From NCBI RefSeq assembly GCF_900162725.1, contig NZ_LT799418.1, positions 4,667,897 through 4,731,896 on the forward strand: a stretch of DNA of 64,000 nt, given 5' to 3'. Origin of the DNA: Parabacteroides sp. Marseille-P3160. GTDB lineage: Bacteria; Bacteroidota; Bacteroidia; Bacteroidales; Tannerellaceae. Positions 8,826 to 17,941 of the stretch are shown here, in pieces; the first letter of the stretch is position 1, and each line of letters starts with the position of its first letter. The notes beneath the pieces are model-generated. The model was not told the origin of the DNA. It saw nothing but the letters and a program-made list of their open reading frames with translations, and did not search any database. A program made the position numbers and the translations under genes.

Positions 8826-9786
8826 TCTCCGCCAGCGTTTTTGCGATATGAATCATTTCAGCCTTCCAATCATAAGCCAGGGGATTGATCTGCACGAGCC
8901 GGCAACCAACCTCTTTTGCAATCAGCTCGGCGTTTTTCCGGTCGAATTCTTTTTGGATGAAAACGACACGCGCATGGGCCTCTTTGGCCGTCCGTACCAG
9001 TTCTTCCAGTTGCCCCGGTGAAGGCTCTTTCCCGTCCATCTCGATGCATAGCTGTACCAGTCCGTTCTCCATCGCAAAATAAGTCAGGGAAGGATGATAG
9101 ATGATAAATGCCTGGCCGCGGAGAGGCTCCAGCAATGTACGGATTGTTTTTTCCGTTTCTTCGATTTCGGATAAAACCCTTTCGTAATTCGCCTTAAAAT
9201 AAGCCTCCTGGTCCGGCTCAAGGGCGATCAACGCATTCAACGTATTGAGGGCGATCACCTTACCGCCCTGAATCGAGCTCCAGATATGCGGGTCGATTCC
9301 GCCCGGATGATGGTGATGAAAGGAAGGTTCTCCTTCTTCTGCCGAAGAATCCTGCTTATGATCATGCCCGCCCTCGAACTCGTGGTCATGTCCTTCTTCC
9401 TCCTTTTCGTCTTTAATGATATTCATCCCCTCGGATAAATCGAAGAGCTTTAGCTGGGGGTTATTCTCCTGTATCTTTTTCATCCATGCCAGTTCGAACC
9501 CAATGTGCCCGACCTGGAAATAGGCGACGCTCTTGCCCAGGCGAACCATCTCCTGGGGTGTCGGATCATAGGTTTCGGGACTTTGCCCGGAAGGCACTAC
9601 GCAATTCACTTTAAACCGCTCGCCGCCGATCCGCTCCACAAAATAGCGTTGCGGCTCAATCGTGACCGAAATAAGCGGCTCCTCACCCTGTTGTTTACCC
9701 TGGCAGCCACATAGAATGCAAAGAAATAACAAGAATACCCCGAAACTATTTTTTACCTTATTCCTTATTTTTACCACATCTTTCAT
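8809..9786 (-). CDS. znuA: Zinc ABC transporter substrate-binding lipoprotein
   Basis: A 325-residue cluster A-I (TroA/ZnuA) binding protein. The signal peptide ends in a lipobox with C28 (ILCGC), so it is a lipoprotein. It has the family motifs SGQSPETYDPTP and DPHIWSS. A His/Asp/Glu-rich loop at about 133-160 (GHDHEFEGGHDH, FHHHHPGG) precedes the metal-binding His of DPHIW; such loops are typical of zinc-binding members. A -7-like TAAGTTTG lies upstream at 9820-9813, but I found no matching -33. It is the first gene of the unit that includes the ATPase, the PLDc_N protein and the epimerase. Confidence 0.88.
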   Translation of the reverse strand: MKDVVKIRNKVKNSFGVFLLFLCILCGCQGKQQGEEPLISVTIEPQRYFVERIGGERFKVNCVVPSGQSPETYDPTPQEMVRLGKSVAYFQVGHIGFELAWMKKIQENNPQLKLFDLSEGMNIIKDEKEEEGHDHEFEGGHDHKQDSSAEEGEPSFHHHHPGGIDPHIWSSIQGGKVIALNTLNALIALEPDQEAYFKANYERVLSEIEETEKTIRTLLEPLRGQAFIIYHPSLTYFAMENGLVQLCIEMDGKEPSPGQLEELVRTAKEAHARVVFIQKEFDRKNAELIAKEVGCRLVQINPLAYDWKAEMIHIAKTLAENGKAD

Positions 9787-9941
9787 ATCAAGAAACCTTA
9801 TTTTTGGGAAAACAAACTTAAGTAAAAATACTGAAACTTTTCATTTTTATTTTTTTTAAAAGTTCCTTCCTCAAAATAATGGGGCAAAAGCATCTTCCTT
9901 ATAAAGGGTTTTCTTATCTTTACATACCTTAATAAAAAACA

Positions 9942-11318
9942 ATGTTAACGAAATTAAACATGAAAGAAAAAGGCACACAAGAACAAAAGAACATCAGCCG
10001 CCGCGATTTTTTAAGCCTATCCGCATTAGGATTAGCCAGTTTAACCATCCTCCCCAGTTGGACAACAGACGGGATACGCATCCCTCCCAGTGACCGAGTA
10101 GTACTGGGATTTATCGGCCTCGGCCAGCAGGGATTATCGGATTTTGCGGGATTCTCCGGTTGTCCGGGCGTACAGGTCGCCGCCTGCTCAGATGTCGACT
10201 CCATCAAAAGGGAACGTTTCATAAGACGTATCCGGAAATGGCAAGCCTCCAAAGGGATGGCGGAACGCTGCGACCCATACGAATTTTATGAAGATTTACT
10301 GGAACGGAAAGATATCGACGCTATAGAGGTAGCTGTGCCGGACCATTGGCATGCCTTGATAACTATCCATAGCTGCCAATCCGGGAAGGACGTCTATTGC
10401 CAGAAACCGTTAGCCTTCACCATCGCCGAAGGACTGGCCATGGTAAGAGCTGTCCGGGAAAACAAACGCGTCCTGCAGGTGGGAAGCCAGCAACGTTCCA
10501 GCCGTGAATTCCAAAAAGCTATCGAACTGGTACGCAGCGGTGCGATCGGCCATATCGAAAAGATTTATGCCAAGGTGGGAGATCCCCCAAAACCATTGGA
10601 CCTTCCCGAACTAGCCATTCCCGCTAATCTCAATTTCAACCAGTGGATGGGTCCGTTGAATGATCCGAAAATTCATTATCATCCCGATTTATGTCCGCCG
10701 ATTTCGCTCGATCCGGAACAGAACGAAAAGCTATGGGGCGCCTGGCGCTGGTATCGGGAGACCGGAAACGGTTTCACCGCCGACTGGGGAGCGCACATGT
10801 TTGACATCGCCCAGGCAGCGATCGGCATGGATGGCTCGGGACCGATCGAATATATTCCGAAAGGATACAACGGTGCCTCTTACCTGACCATGAAATACGC
10901 CAACGGCATCGTGATGACGGAGCAACCCTATTTGGATAATAATCCGAATGCCCAAGGTCTCAAATTTATCGGAGATAAAGGCTGGATCGAAGTAGCCCGC
11001 GGATATCTGAAATGCTCCGACCCATCCAAGATCTCGGAAGACGACACAAAGAGAGGAGCCGCCAACTACGAAACTAACGCGCCGCACATGCAGAACTTTA
11101 TCGATTGCGTGCGCTCACGGAAGAATCCGATTGCCCCGGTGGAAGTAGGATGTAGCACCAATACGCTTTGCTGCCTGGCAAATATCGCTACGGAATTGCA
11201 GCGTCCGGTGAAATGGGATCCGGCGACCCTCAGTTTCGCCAACGATCCGGAAGCGGCCGCCCATCGCCTGTACCATTATGAATATCGCAATCCGTACAGT
11301 CTGCCATATTTCAAATAA
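9942..11318 (+). CDS. Secreted Gfo/Idh/MocA family oxidoreductase
   Basis: A 458-residue NAD(P)-dependent sugar dehydrogenase-like protein. The N terminus carries a twin-arginine-type signal, SRRDFLSLSALGLASL, then the Rossmann motif GFIGLGQQG, the family motif VPDHWHA and CQKPLAF (the EKP-like Lys region). ATGs at 9942 and 9960 are both possible starts. Members exported by Tat include dehydrogenases of myo-inositol-like sugars and the GH109 NAD-dependent glycosidases; the substrate here is unknown. It resembles the second oxidoreductase at 45557-46867. Upstream 9915-9922 reads TATCTTTA, a near match to a -7 box. It is not obviously cotranscribed with rpmH, which has its own promoter. Confidence 0.82.
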   Translation: MLTKLNMKEKGTQEQKNISRRDFLSLSALGLASLTILPSWTTDGIRIPPSDRVVLGFIGLGQQGLSDFAGFSGCPGVQVAACSDVDSIKRERFIRRIRKWQASKGMAERCDPYEFYEDLLERKDIDAIEVAVPDHWHALITIHSCQSGKDVYCQKPLAFTIAEGLAMVRAVRENKRVLQVGSQQRSSREFQKAIELVRSGAIGHIEKIYAKVGDPPKPLDLPELAIPANLNFNQWMGPLNDPKIHYHPDLCPPISLDPEQNEKLWGAWRWYRETGNGFTADWGAHMFDIAQAAIGMDGSGPIEYIPKGYNGASYLTMKYANGIVMTEQPYLDNNPNAQGLKFIGDKGWIEVARGYLKCSDPSKISEDDTKRGAANYETNAPHMQNFIDCVRSRKNPIAPVEVGCSTNTLCCLANIATELQRPVKWDPATLSFANDPEAAAHRLYHYEYRNPYSLPYFK

Positions 11319-11331
11319 TTAGGAATAACTG

Positions 11332-11362
11332 TTTGTTTATTACAAAAAAGCGCCTAACTTTG
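11332..11362 (+). promoter_or_regulatory. Promoter of rpmH
   Basis: TTTG at 11332-11335, 19 bases, then TAACTTTG at 11355-11362: an exact match to the Bacteroides consensus TTTG-N19-21-TAnnTTTG. It lies 65 bases before the L34 start codon, within the expected leader length. Confidence 0.8.
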
Positions 11363-11426
11363 CAGCCCAAATCATAATCTTATGATTCGATTCAAAGAGG
11401 AATAATAATAACAAATATAAAATAAG

Positions 11427-11579
11427 ATGAAAAGAACATTTCAACCCTCCAATCGTAAGAGAAAAAATAAGCATGGTTTTCGTAACCGTATGGCTACCGC
11501 TAACGGCCGTCGCGTATTAGCTGCACGCCGTGCGAAAGGAAGATCTAAATTAACCGTCTCGGACGAATATCCGAAATAA
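11427..11579 (+). CDS. rpmH: 50S ribosomal protein L34
   Basis: A 50-residue, very basic protein beginning [18 protein letters not shown] and continuing [19 protein letters not shown]. These are the hallmark L34 sequences of the large ribosomal subunit. The C terminus [11 protein letters not shown] is a few residues longer than in E. coli. The gene has its own promoter (11332-11362) and a strong hairpin terminator (11614-11647), so it is probably expressed as a single-gene unit. The classical dnaA/rnpA neighbours are absent, as expected for Bacteroidetes. Confidence 0.97.
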   Translation: MKRTFQPSNRKRKNKHGFRNRMATANGRRVLAARRAKGRSKLTVSDEYPK

Positions 11580-11613
11580 GCAGACGGAAGCGCATAATAG
11601 TGTTATAAGAAGC

Positions 11614-11647
11614 GGGTGCCCTTGCAAGAGGGCACCCTTTTCTATTT
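11614..11647 (+). terminator. Rho-independent terminator after rpmH
   Basis: A perfect eight-base stem GGGTGCCC (11614-11621) / GGGCACCC (11630-11637) with an eight-base loop is followed by TTTTCTATTT. It lies 35 bases after the rpmH stop. Confidence 0.9.
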
Positions 11648-11681
11648 ATCCGTATAAACCATTAAAAAGTACACAGCTCCT

Positions 11682-11713
11682 GTTGCAAAGTGTCTCTTTA
11701 TTCTCTACTTTTG
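11682..11713 (+). promoter_or_regulatory. Promoter of the PASTA-rluD-ddl-acyltransferase operon
   Basis: GTTG at 11682-11685 (one mismatch to TTTG), 20 bases, then a consensus -7 TACTTTTG at 11706-11713. It ends 24 bases before the ATG at 11738 and follows the rpmH terminator. Confidence 0.65.
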
Positions 11714-11737
11714 TCTTACTGATAACAGAAATGGGTT

Positions 11738-12355
11738 ATGAAACAAAATCTATCTAAGCTGATAAAAAATCCGTTTTTCCTCAACTTCATGCTGGCGGTT
11801 CTCGTGACCCTCATTCTGATTGTTTTAACGCTCCAATGGTTGAACGGTTACACACGGCATAACCAGTCGGTAACCGTCCCGGACGTGAAAGGGTTATCCA
11901 TCGGGGAAGCCGCCGAATTTTTCAGAAACAACCAGCTTGATTATACGATAGTCGACTCGGTATATACATCCGGAGTCGCTCCGGGAGCCATTGCCGAAGT
12001 AGTTCCCGCCATAGGTTCCAAAGTAAAGCAAGGACGCATTATCTTTGTAACGATCAATGCGACTTCCTCAAAGAAAGCGTCGATACCCGACGTTGAGGAT
12101 TTGTCTTACCGGCAGGCGCAGGCTCTTCTCCAGGCAAGGGGCTTCACGTCTATTGAAATAAGTTATATCGCAGGGACTTATAAAGATCTGGCAATCGGCG
12201 TCGCTTCCGGAGGAAAAACCTTGTCTCCCGGAACCCTGGTGCCGATAGGAACTCCACTGCAACTTCTCGTGAGTGACGGCGGAGGCATCTACACCGACTC
12301 CCTGTCAACCAGCGAACCAACCCCCATTGACAGCGAAGAAGAAACTTGGTTTTAG
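11738..12355 (+). CDS. PASTA domain protein, single-pass membrane
   Basis: A 205-residue protein. A short cytoplasmic N terminus is followed by one membrane span at about 15-35 (FMLAVLVTLILIVLTLQW), then PASTA repeats outside: VPDVKGLSIGEAAEFFRNN, IPDVEDLSYRQAQALLQARGF, and possibly a last partial unit. PASTA domains in penicillin-binding proteins and Ser/Thr kinases bind cell-wall fragments; here no kinase or transpeptidase domain is present. Its place directly before a D-Ala-D-Ala ligase operon suits a cell-wall-linked role, which is inference. The stop is two bases before the next ATG. Confidence 0.88.
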   Translation: MKQNLSKLIKNPFFLNFMLAVLVTLILIVLTLQWLNGYTRHNQSVTVPDVKGLSIGEAAEFFRNNQLDYTIVDSVYTSGVAPGAIAEVVPAIGSKVKQGRIIFVTINATSSKKASIPDVEDLSYRQAQALLQARGFTSIEISYIAGTYKDLAIGVASGGKTLSPGTLVPIGTPLQLLVSDGGGIYTDSLSTSEPTPIDSEEETWF

Positions 12356-12357
12356 TT

Positions 12358-13440
12358 ATGGAAGAAAAACTGGAAGAATGGGATGACGATCAGATAAATG
12401 ACGATTTTCCGGATGAAGACGAACCGGTCGATGGTTCATCTCAACGATATGAGCATTTCCGGTTTATCGCAGACAAAGGACAGAGTTTGCTGCGGGTTGA
12501 CAAATTTCTAGCGAGTCGGCTGGTAAATGCTACGCGTAACCGCATCCAGGCAGCTGCAGAAGCGGGCTGTATCCTGGTGAACGACCGTCCGGTGAAAAGT
12601 AACTACCGAGTGAAACCGCTGGATACGGTTTCTCTTGTTATGTCCCGTCCCCGCCGCGAGTTCGAGATCATCCCGGAAGATATACCCTTGAATATCGTAT
12701 ATGAAGACGAGGAGCTGTTGGTCGTCAACAAACCGGCGGGGCTGGTAGTGCATCCCGGGCACGGGAACTACACCGGGACGCTGGTCAATGCCCTCGCTTA
12801 TTACCTCCGGGACGATCCTTTCTATGACCCCGCGGATCCCCGTCTCGGATTAGTGCACCGCATCGATAAAGATACATCCGGATTATTGGTTATTGCCAAA
12901 AAGCCGGAAGCAAAAGCCAACCTCAGCCTTCAGTTCTTCCATAAAACGACACAACGGAAATATGTGTCGCTTGTCTGGGGCATAATGAAAGACAACGAAG
13001 GAACGATTGAAGGAAATATCGGACGCAATCCGCACGACCGGATGCAAATGACGGTCTTTCCGGAAGGAGACCAAGGGAAAACGGCTATTACCCATTACAA
13101 GGTATTAGAGCGCTTGGGCTATGTCAGTTGGATCGAATGCCAACTGGAAACCGGGCGTACCCACCAGATCCGGGCGCATATGAAGTATATCGGACATCCT
13201 CTTTTCAACGACGCCCGCTATGGAGGCGACCAGATCCTAAAAGGGCAATCATTCTCCAAATATAAGCTTTTCGTGCAAAATTGCTTTGCCGTTTGCCCAA
13301 GGCAGGCGCTGCATGCCAAAACGCTGGGATTTATTCATCCGGCGACAGGCAAACAAATGCTTTTCGACTCCGAGATCCCCGACGACTTGAAAGCGTTGAA
13401 AGAGAAATGGACAAATTATGTAAACACTAAAGAATTATAA
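12358..13440 (+). CDS. RluA/RluD family 23S rRNA pseudouridine synthase
   Basis: A 360-residue enzyme that isomerises uridine to pseudouridine in 23S rRNA. After an acidic N terminus comes an S4 RNA-binding domain (LLRVDKFLASRLVNATRNRIQ), then the catalytic core with HRIDKDTSGLLV, where D170 is the expected catalytic Asp. The later motif ETGRTHQIRAH is also present. The start at ATG 12358 is preferred over an in-frame TTG four codons earlier. The S4 domain and sequence favour an RluD-type role (helix 69), but RluC or RluA specificity cannot be excluded. It is in the operon between the PASTA protein and ddl. Confidence 0.92.
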   Translation: MEEKLEEWDDDQINDDFPDEDEPVDGSSQRYEHFRFIADKGQSLLRVDKFLASRLVNATRNRIQAAAEAGCILVNDRPVKSNYRVKPLDTVSLVMSRPRREFEIIPEDIPLNIVYEDEELLVVNKPAGLVVHPGHGNYTGTLVNALAYYLRDDPFYDPADPRLGLVHRIDKDTSGLLVIAKKPEAKANLSLQFFHKTTQRKYVSLVWGIMKDNEGTIEGNIGRNPHDRMQMTVFPEGDQGKTAITHYKVLERLGYVSWIECQLETGRTHQIRAHMKYIGHPLFNDARYGGDQILKGQSFSKYKLFVQNCFAVCPRQALHAKTLGFIHPATGKQMLFDSEIPDDLKALKEKWTNYVNTKEL

Positions 13441-13441
13441 A

Positions 13442-14422
13442 ATGAAAAAAAACATCGCCATTGTTGCCGGAGGCTTTTCCTCCGAAGTCGTTGTTTCTTT
13501 AAAAAGTGCTGAAGGACTTTATTCTTTTATTGATAAAGACAAATATAATTTGTATATTGTCATCATCAAGAGAGATGAATGGGTGGTCAAACTGCCGGAT
13601 GGAGAACTCATCCCGATCAACAAGAATAACTTCGGTTTTACGGAGTTCGGGATGCCCAAGTTGTTCGACTTTGCCTATATTACAATTCATGGGACACCAG
13701 GAGAAGACGGACTTCTGCAAGGGTATTTCGACTTGATCGGTCTGCCCTATTCTTCCTGTAACACATTAGTCAGTGCATTGACATTTAACAAGTTCGTATG
13801 CAACAGCTTCCTGCGTAGCCAAGGCCTCCGGGTAGCCGACTCGATACGCTTATTCAAAGGGCAGACGATTGATACGGAAGAAGTGGTCAATCGGCTGGGA
13901 TTACCGGTCTTTGTGAAACCGAACGATAGCGGAAGCAGCTTCGGCGTGACGAAAGTCAAGGAAGCGGAAGCCTTGCAGGAAGCAATTTCCAAAGCGTTCA
14001 GCGAAGGAAAAGAGGTGATACTCGAGAGCTTCCTGGGAGGAACGGAGGTCACCTGCGGTTGTTACAAGGTCAAAGGAAAAGAGGAGGTATTTCCGGTCAC
14101 GGAGGTGGTAACGCCGAACGAGTTCTTCGATTTTGACGCAAAATATAACGGACAGGTGCAGGAAATTACGCCGGCGCGTATTTCCACGGAGTTAACGTCC
14201 CGCATACAGAGCGAAACGTCCCGCGTTTATGATATCCTCGGTGCGCAGGGGCTTATCCGGGTTGATTATATTATCTTACCGGACGGGGAACCTGTCATAT
14301 TGGAAATCAACACTACGCCGGGAATGACCGCCACAAGCTTTATTCCGCAGCAAATCAAAGCGGCAGGCTTGGACATTCGGAAAGTCCTGACGGAAATTAT
14401 TGAAAACAGATTGAACAGCTAA
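13442..14422 (+). CDS. ddl: D-alanine--D-alanine ligase
   Basis: A 326-residue ATP-grasp ligase that joins two D-alanines for peptidoglycan precursors in the cytoplasm. It shows IVAGGFSSE at the N terminus, HGTPGEDG, the ATP-binding FVKPNDSGSSFGV, and the metal-binding end VILEINTTPGMT. The SSFGV and TTPGMT motifs fit Ddl rather than other ATP-grasp families. It starts one base after the rluD-type gene stop, so translation is probably coupled. No residue suggesting D-Ala-D-Lac specificity was assessed. Confidence 0.94.
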   Translation: MKKNIAIVAGGFSSEVVVSLKSAEGLYSFIDKDKYNLYIVIIKRDEWVVKLPDGELIPINKNNFGFTEFGMPKLFDFAYITIHGTPGEDGLLQGYFDLIGLPYSSCNTLVSALTFNKFVCNSFLRSQGLRVADSIRLFKGQTIDTEEVVNRLGLPVFVKPNDSGSSFGVTKVKEAEALQEAISKAFSEGKEVILESFLGGTEVTCGCYKVKGKEEVFPVTEVVTPNEFFDFDAKYNGQVQEITPARISTELTSRIQSETSRVYDILGAQGLIRVDYIILPDGEPVILEINTTPGMTATSFIPQQIKAAGLDIRKVLTEIIENRLNS

Positions 14423-14450
14423 GAATAACTGTATAAAAGAAGATATAGAG

Positions 14451-15608
14451 ATGAACACAGAAACGACAGCTTACGATTTTGAAGATATTCGCCCGTTAAA
14501 TAATGACGAAGTACCGCAAGCCATCAAAGAACTTGTAAACGACCAGGCATTCAAGGATGGCCTAAAAGTCATTATGCCGGGGATCGATTATGAAGAATTG
14601 GCAAAACAAATGCTCGCCAGCAAGACGAAGGAGGAATTTAAGGCGACCTTCAGTTATAATGCGGTTATGGCTGTCGCCAAACAAACGGCTTTCTCATTGA
14701 CGATCTCCGGGCGGAGCCGTTTGCCGGAAAACCCTTGTACGTTCATCTCCAATCACCGGGATATCGTATTGGATGTCGCCTTCCTAAATGTACTGATGTA
14801 TGATGTCGGCCATGGATTAACCCAAGTCGCCATCGGAGATAATCTGCTCGTCCGCCCGTGGATCAAAACGTTGGTCCGCCTGAACAACAGCTTCATTGTC
14901 AAGCGGAATGTGCCTATGCGCCAAATGTTGGAAACCAGCAAGACATTATCCGCCTACATACATCATACGATCAAGGAGACGAAAGAGTCCCTTTGGATTG
15001 CCCAACGGGAAGGAAGAGCAAAGGATTCTGACGACCGGACGCAGAACAGTGTGTTAAAGATGTTGAATCTCGGCGGAACCGGGGACATCCTGACGAATCT
15101 CCGCTCCCTGAATATCGTTCCGATCTCCATCTCCTATGAGTATGATCCTTGCGATTACCTGAAGGCAAAAGAGTTTCAGCAGAAACGTATCCAACCGGAT
15201 TTCCAGAAGAGTCCTTATGACGATTTGATCAGTATGAGAACCGGCATCCTCGGGTATAAAGGACGAGTTCACTTTACGATCTGCGATCCGTTGGATCCAC
15301 AGATCTCAACGCTGGATCCTAAGATGGAGAAAAACGAGCTATACTCGGCGATTGCACATGCCATCGATTTACAGATTTTCAAATACTACCGCTTCTATCC
15401 TTGCAACTACATTGCCTACGACTGGTTAAACGGAACCCGTCGCTTTAATGGCCATTACAGTTTAAAAGACAAGAAAGAATTTGAAGAATACGTACAAAAG
15501 CAACTGGATAAAATCGATTTGCCCGAAAAGGACGATGTTTTCCTGCGCACCAAAATGCTGGAAATGTACTCCAATCCTTTAAAGAACAATCTGACTTACG
15601 CCGATTAG
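14451..15608 (+). CDS. Glycerolipid acyltransferase (PlsC-like)
   Basis: A 385-residue protein with an acyltransferase core: FISNHRDIVLD at about 98-108, FIVKRN, REGRAKDSDD (EGR-type substrate motif) and NIVPISISYEYDP. The family transfers acyl groups to lysophospholipids or glycerol 3-phosphate at the inner membrane. The first motif is HX5D (H102 to D108) instead of the usual HX4D. It is longer than PlsC (about 250 residues) and has no obvious multi-span membrane region. It follows ddl by 28 bp and overlaps the convergent tamL stop by four bases. Confidence 0.75.
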   Translation: MNTETTAYDFEDIRPLNNDEVPQAIKELVNDQAFKDGLKVIMPGIDYEELAKQMLASKTKEEFKATFSYNAVMAVAKQTAFSLTISGRSRLPENPCTFISNHRDIVLDVAFLNVLMYDVGHGLTQVAIGDNLLVRPWIKTLVRLNNSFIVKRNVPMRQMLETSKTLSAYIHHTIKETKESLWIAQREGRAKDSDDRTQNSVLKMLNLGGTGDILTNLRSLNIVPISISYEYDPCDYLKAKEFQQKRIQPDFQKSPYDDLISMRTGILGYKGRVHFTICDPLDPQISTLDPKMEKNELYSAIAHAIDLQIFKYYRFYPCNYIAYDWLNGTRRFNGHYSLKDKKEFEEYVQKQLDKIDLPEKDDVFLRTKMLEMYSNPLKNNLTYAD

Positions 15609-17941
15609 AAAGGGTACCCCACAGCCAGGTGGAAGCCTAAGCCTTTACCGAATTTCTCGATATTATAATATCCGCTTTTCGAGGTTTCATAAGGTACGTG
15701 CAAAGCTACACCCACATCAAAACGGACGACCAGGAAACTGAGATCGTAACGCAGGCCGGCGCCGGTTCCTACCGCAAGGTCGTTCAGGAAACTTCCCAAT
15801 TTAAGGCGACCGTCGGGACGATTCTCATCATCCCGGATGAGCCATACGTTTCCGGCATCCAGGAAGACGGCGCCTTTAAGGTCTCCAAGCAAGCGGAACC
15901 GGTATTCCACGTTAGCCTCCAGTTTTAAATCCCCTGTCTGGTCGATATACGAATAAGCGCTTCCTTCCTGAGGTTTAAACCTACCGGGGCCGATACTCCG
16001 GATGGTAAAGGCGCGAATGCTGTTGGCTCCTCCGACATAGAATTGTTCGCTATAAGGAGAAACCATTGCATTTCCATAACTATAAATGGCGCCGACGCCC
16101 AAACGCGCAGCAATCGACTGGTTCCGGTCGATAGCAAGATTGTAACGAAGCTCATTGGTCACTTTCAGGAACTGGGAAAAGGTACTTCCCAGCAACTTCT
16201 TTTTCGTATTGAATCCCTGCCCGGCCAAAGCATACAGTCCGGAGAGCAGGTTTCCGGATTCGGTAACTGAAACCTGCCACCACCATGAATTGCCCCACTG
16301 CCGCAGGGACGAGTTATCATAGGTATATGTATAGCCGATTGCAGGGACAAACTGATCCTCCAGGCTTTGGGCCAGCGCCTTGTTCTCATTAATGATACTG
16401 TCAAAACGGGCGGTCGGGTTCGTCAGCTTATTAAAAGTCAGACGAAACGGGATAATCGAATGCCGGCTCGTCACTGTCGGTTGGAAATCGTATGTCATGG
16501 TACCGCCGAAAGAAAGCATCCGGAAAAACTTCGAACGGTTAAGCTGACTTCCGTAAAGGCGGAAGGTTGTCGTAGCAGGAAAATCAAAGCTCCTCCTACG
16601 AAATCCGGGGAACAGCACCGTCGGGAAAGTCAGCGTCGTACTCAAGCCAAATTCGTAATTATTAATTGCCGTATTGGTTCCGTCGATCCGGTTCCCCGTT
16701 TGCCATTCGTAAGATCCCCGAATACTGGCTCCAAACGTTTCCCCTCCGCCGAACAGATTCCGCTTGGTCAGGCTGTAAATCATGCCGGGCCCCATCATAT
16801 TATTGCTTTTAGAAGTCATGTTGAACTCCAGTTCACCGTCCAGAGGCAAATCATAGACCGTATTGATCCGAAGGTCCAGGCTATCGTTCCGGCTCCGCCG
16901 GGAGGTATCCTGAGGGACATATTGCATTTCCGTATACCGGAAAATTCCCAGTTGATTAAGCCTCGACTGTGTCCTGGATTGTTCCAACTGGGAATACGTT
17001 TCACCGGTTTTAAACATGATCCTGTCGTAAATGACCGAAGGCCTCACTCTTAATTTCCCTTCATAATGAATCATCATATCTTTATATAGAAGGGAATCCG
17101 TCGGAGTTTCGTTTGTATAACCATTCAAGCGAAGAGATATATTCCCCACCTTCCAAGGTCTCAGAGCATTCCTCGGAGTTCCCGGATTCAAGGAAAGCCG
17201 GAGAGCGACCTTTCCTTTTGTGATGCTCGTATCCGCCTGGTAAGAAAGATAGTCCGGCCGGAAATAGAAATAGCCGTTGTTCCGCAGGAGCGAAGAGATC
17301 CGCTGTCTTTCTCCCTCAAGTTTTACGACATTGAAAATGTCCCCTTTTCTTATCAGGCGTTCGCTCTCGGTCATCTTTAACAGCGTGTCCGCCCGATGCT
17401 GCATTCGCCTGTATTCGATGGAATCATATGCATAAGGCTCATTCATCCGGATTATATAATTGACCTTTGCCTTTTTAGGGTTATTCTTATGCGGCACGAC
17501 CTCAAAAAAAACGGAATTATTGAAATAGCCGTTCTCCTTCAGTATATTCTGTACGACTTTTGTCCGGACTTCGGGGTTGACGGTCGAGATATAAACCGGC
17601 TTGGCGGCCATATTTTTGAATATCCATTTACCCAGTCCCTTTTCCGAATGGACGAAGGAATTATAGACCCATAACCCGAAAGGAAACGGCACCCGTACGG
17701 AAGAACTGCCCAACAATGCATTGTTCGGCGGATAAGCCAGAGCAACGCTTACCTCCTCCCAGGCGTCATCCGCTTCCCGCTCCGTCTTTTCTTTCTTATC
17801 CGCCCAATCCATCTTGGAGATACCGGTATATAAAACTTCATCCTGCGGCAAATTCTTCGTGGTCGAACAGGAGAAACAGATCATAATGATTACTCCCATG
17901 AGGAGATAAAAGTTCAGTTGTTTTGGTCTTAATCTATTCAT
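15605..17941 (-). CDS. tamL: Translocation and assembly module lipoprotein TamL (Omp85/BamA-TamA family)
   Basis: A 778-residue Omp85-family protein from the ATG at 17941 (MNRLRPKQLN). The signal peptide ends with a lipobox Cys at C25 (ICFSCS), so unlike TamA of Proteobacteria it should be lipid-anchored; this is the known Bacteroidetes variant TamL. POTRA-like repeats fill about 30-400, and the C-terminal half is a 16-strand-type barrel ending in HLAVGYPF with a terminal Phe. The conserved VGGANSIRAF segment matches the Omp85 (V/I)RG(F/Y)-type lid-lock motif. It overlaps the tamB end by eight bases, giving a tamB-tamL operon. Confidence 0.88.
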   Translation of the reverse strand: MNRLRPKQLNFYLLMGVIIMICFSCSTTKNLPQDEVLYTGISKMDWADKKEKTEREADDAWEEVSVALAYPPNNALLGSSSVRVPFPFGLWVYNSFVHSEKGLGKWIFKNMAAKPVYISTVNPEVRTKVVQNILKENGYFNNSVFFEVVPHKNNPKKAKVNYIIRMNEPYAYDSIEYRRMQHRADTLLKMTESERLIRKGDIFNVVKLEGERQRISSLLRNNGYFYFRPDYLSYQADTSITKGKVALRLSLNPGTPRNALRPWKVGNISLRLNGYTNETPTDSLLYKDMMIHYEGKLRVRPSVIYDRIMFKTGETYSQLEQSRTQSRLNQLGIFRYTEMQYVPQDTSRRSRNDSLDLRINTVYDLPLDGELEFNMTSKSNNMMGPGMIYSLTKRNLFGGGETFGASIRGSYEWQTGNRIDGTNTAINNYEFGLSTTLTFPTVLFPGFRRRSFDFPATTTFRLYGSQLNRSKFFRMLSFGGTMTYDFQPTVTSRHSIIPFRLTFNKLTNPTARFDSIINENKALAQSLEDQFVPAIGYTYTYDNSSLRQWGNSWWWQVSVTESGNLLSGLYALAGQGFNTKKKLLGSTFSQFLKVTNELRYNLAIDRNQSIAARLGVGAIYSYGNAMVSPYSEQFYVGGANSIRAFTIRSIGPGRFKPQEGSAYSYIDQTGDLKLEANVEYRFRLLGDLKGAVFLDAGNVWLIRDDENRPDGRLKLGSFLNDLAVGTGAGLRYDLSFLVVRFDVGVALHVPYETSKSGYYNIEKFGKGLGFHLAVGYPF

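Noticed and set aside
9942-11579. An operon of the oxidoreductase and rpmH
   Set aside because: A consensus promoter between them serves rpmH, which also has its own terminator; read-through cannot be excluded but is not needed.
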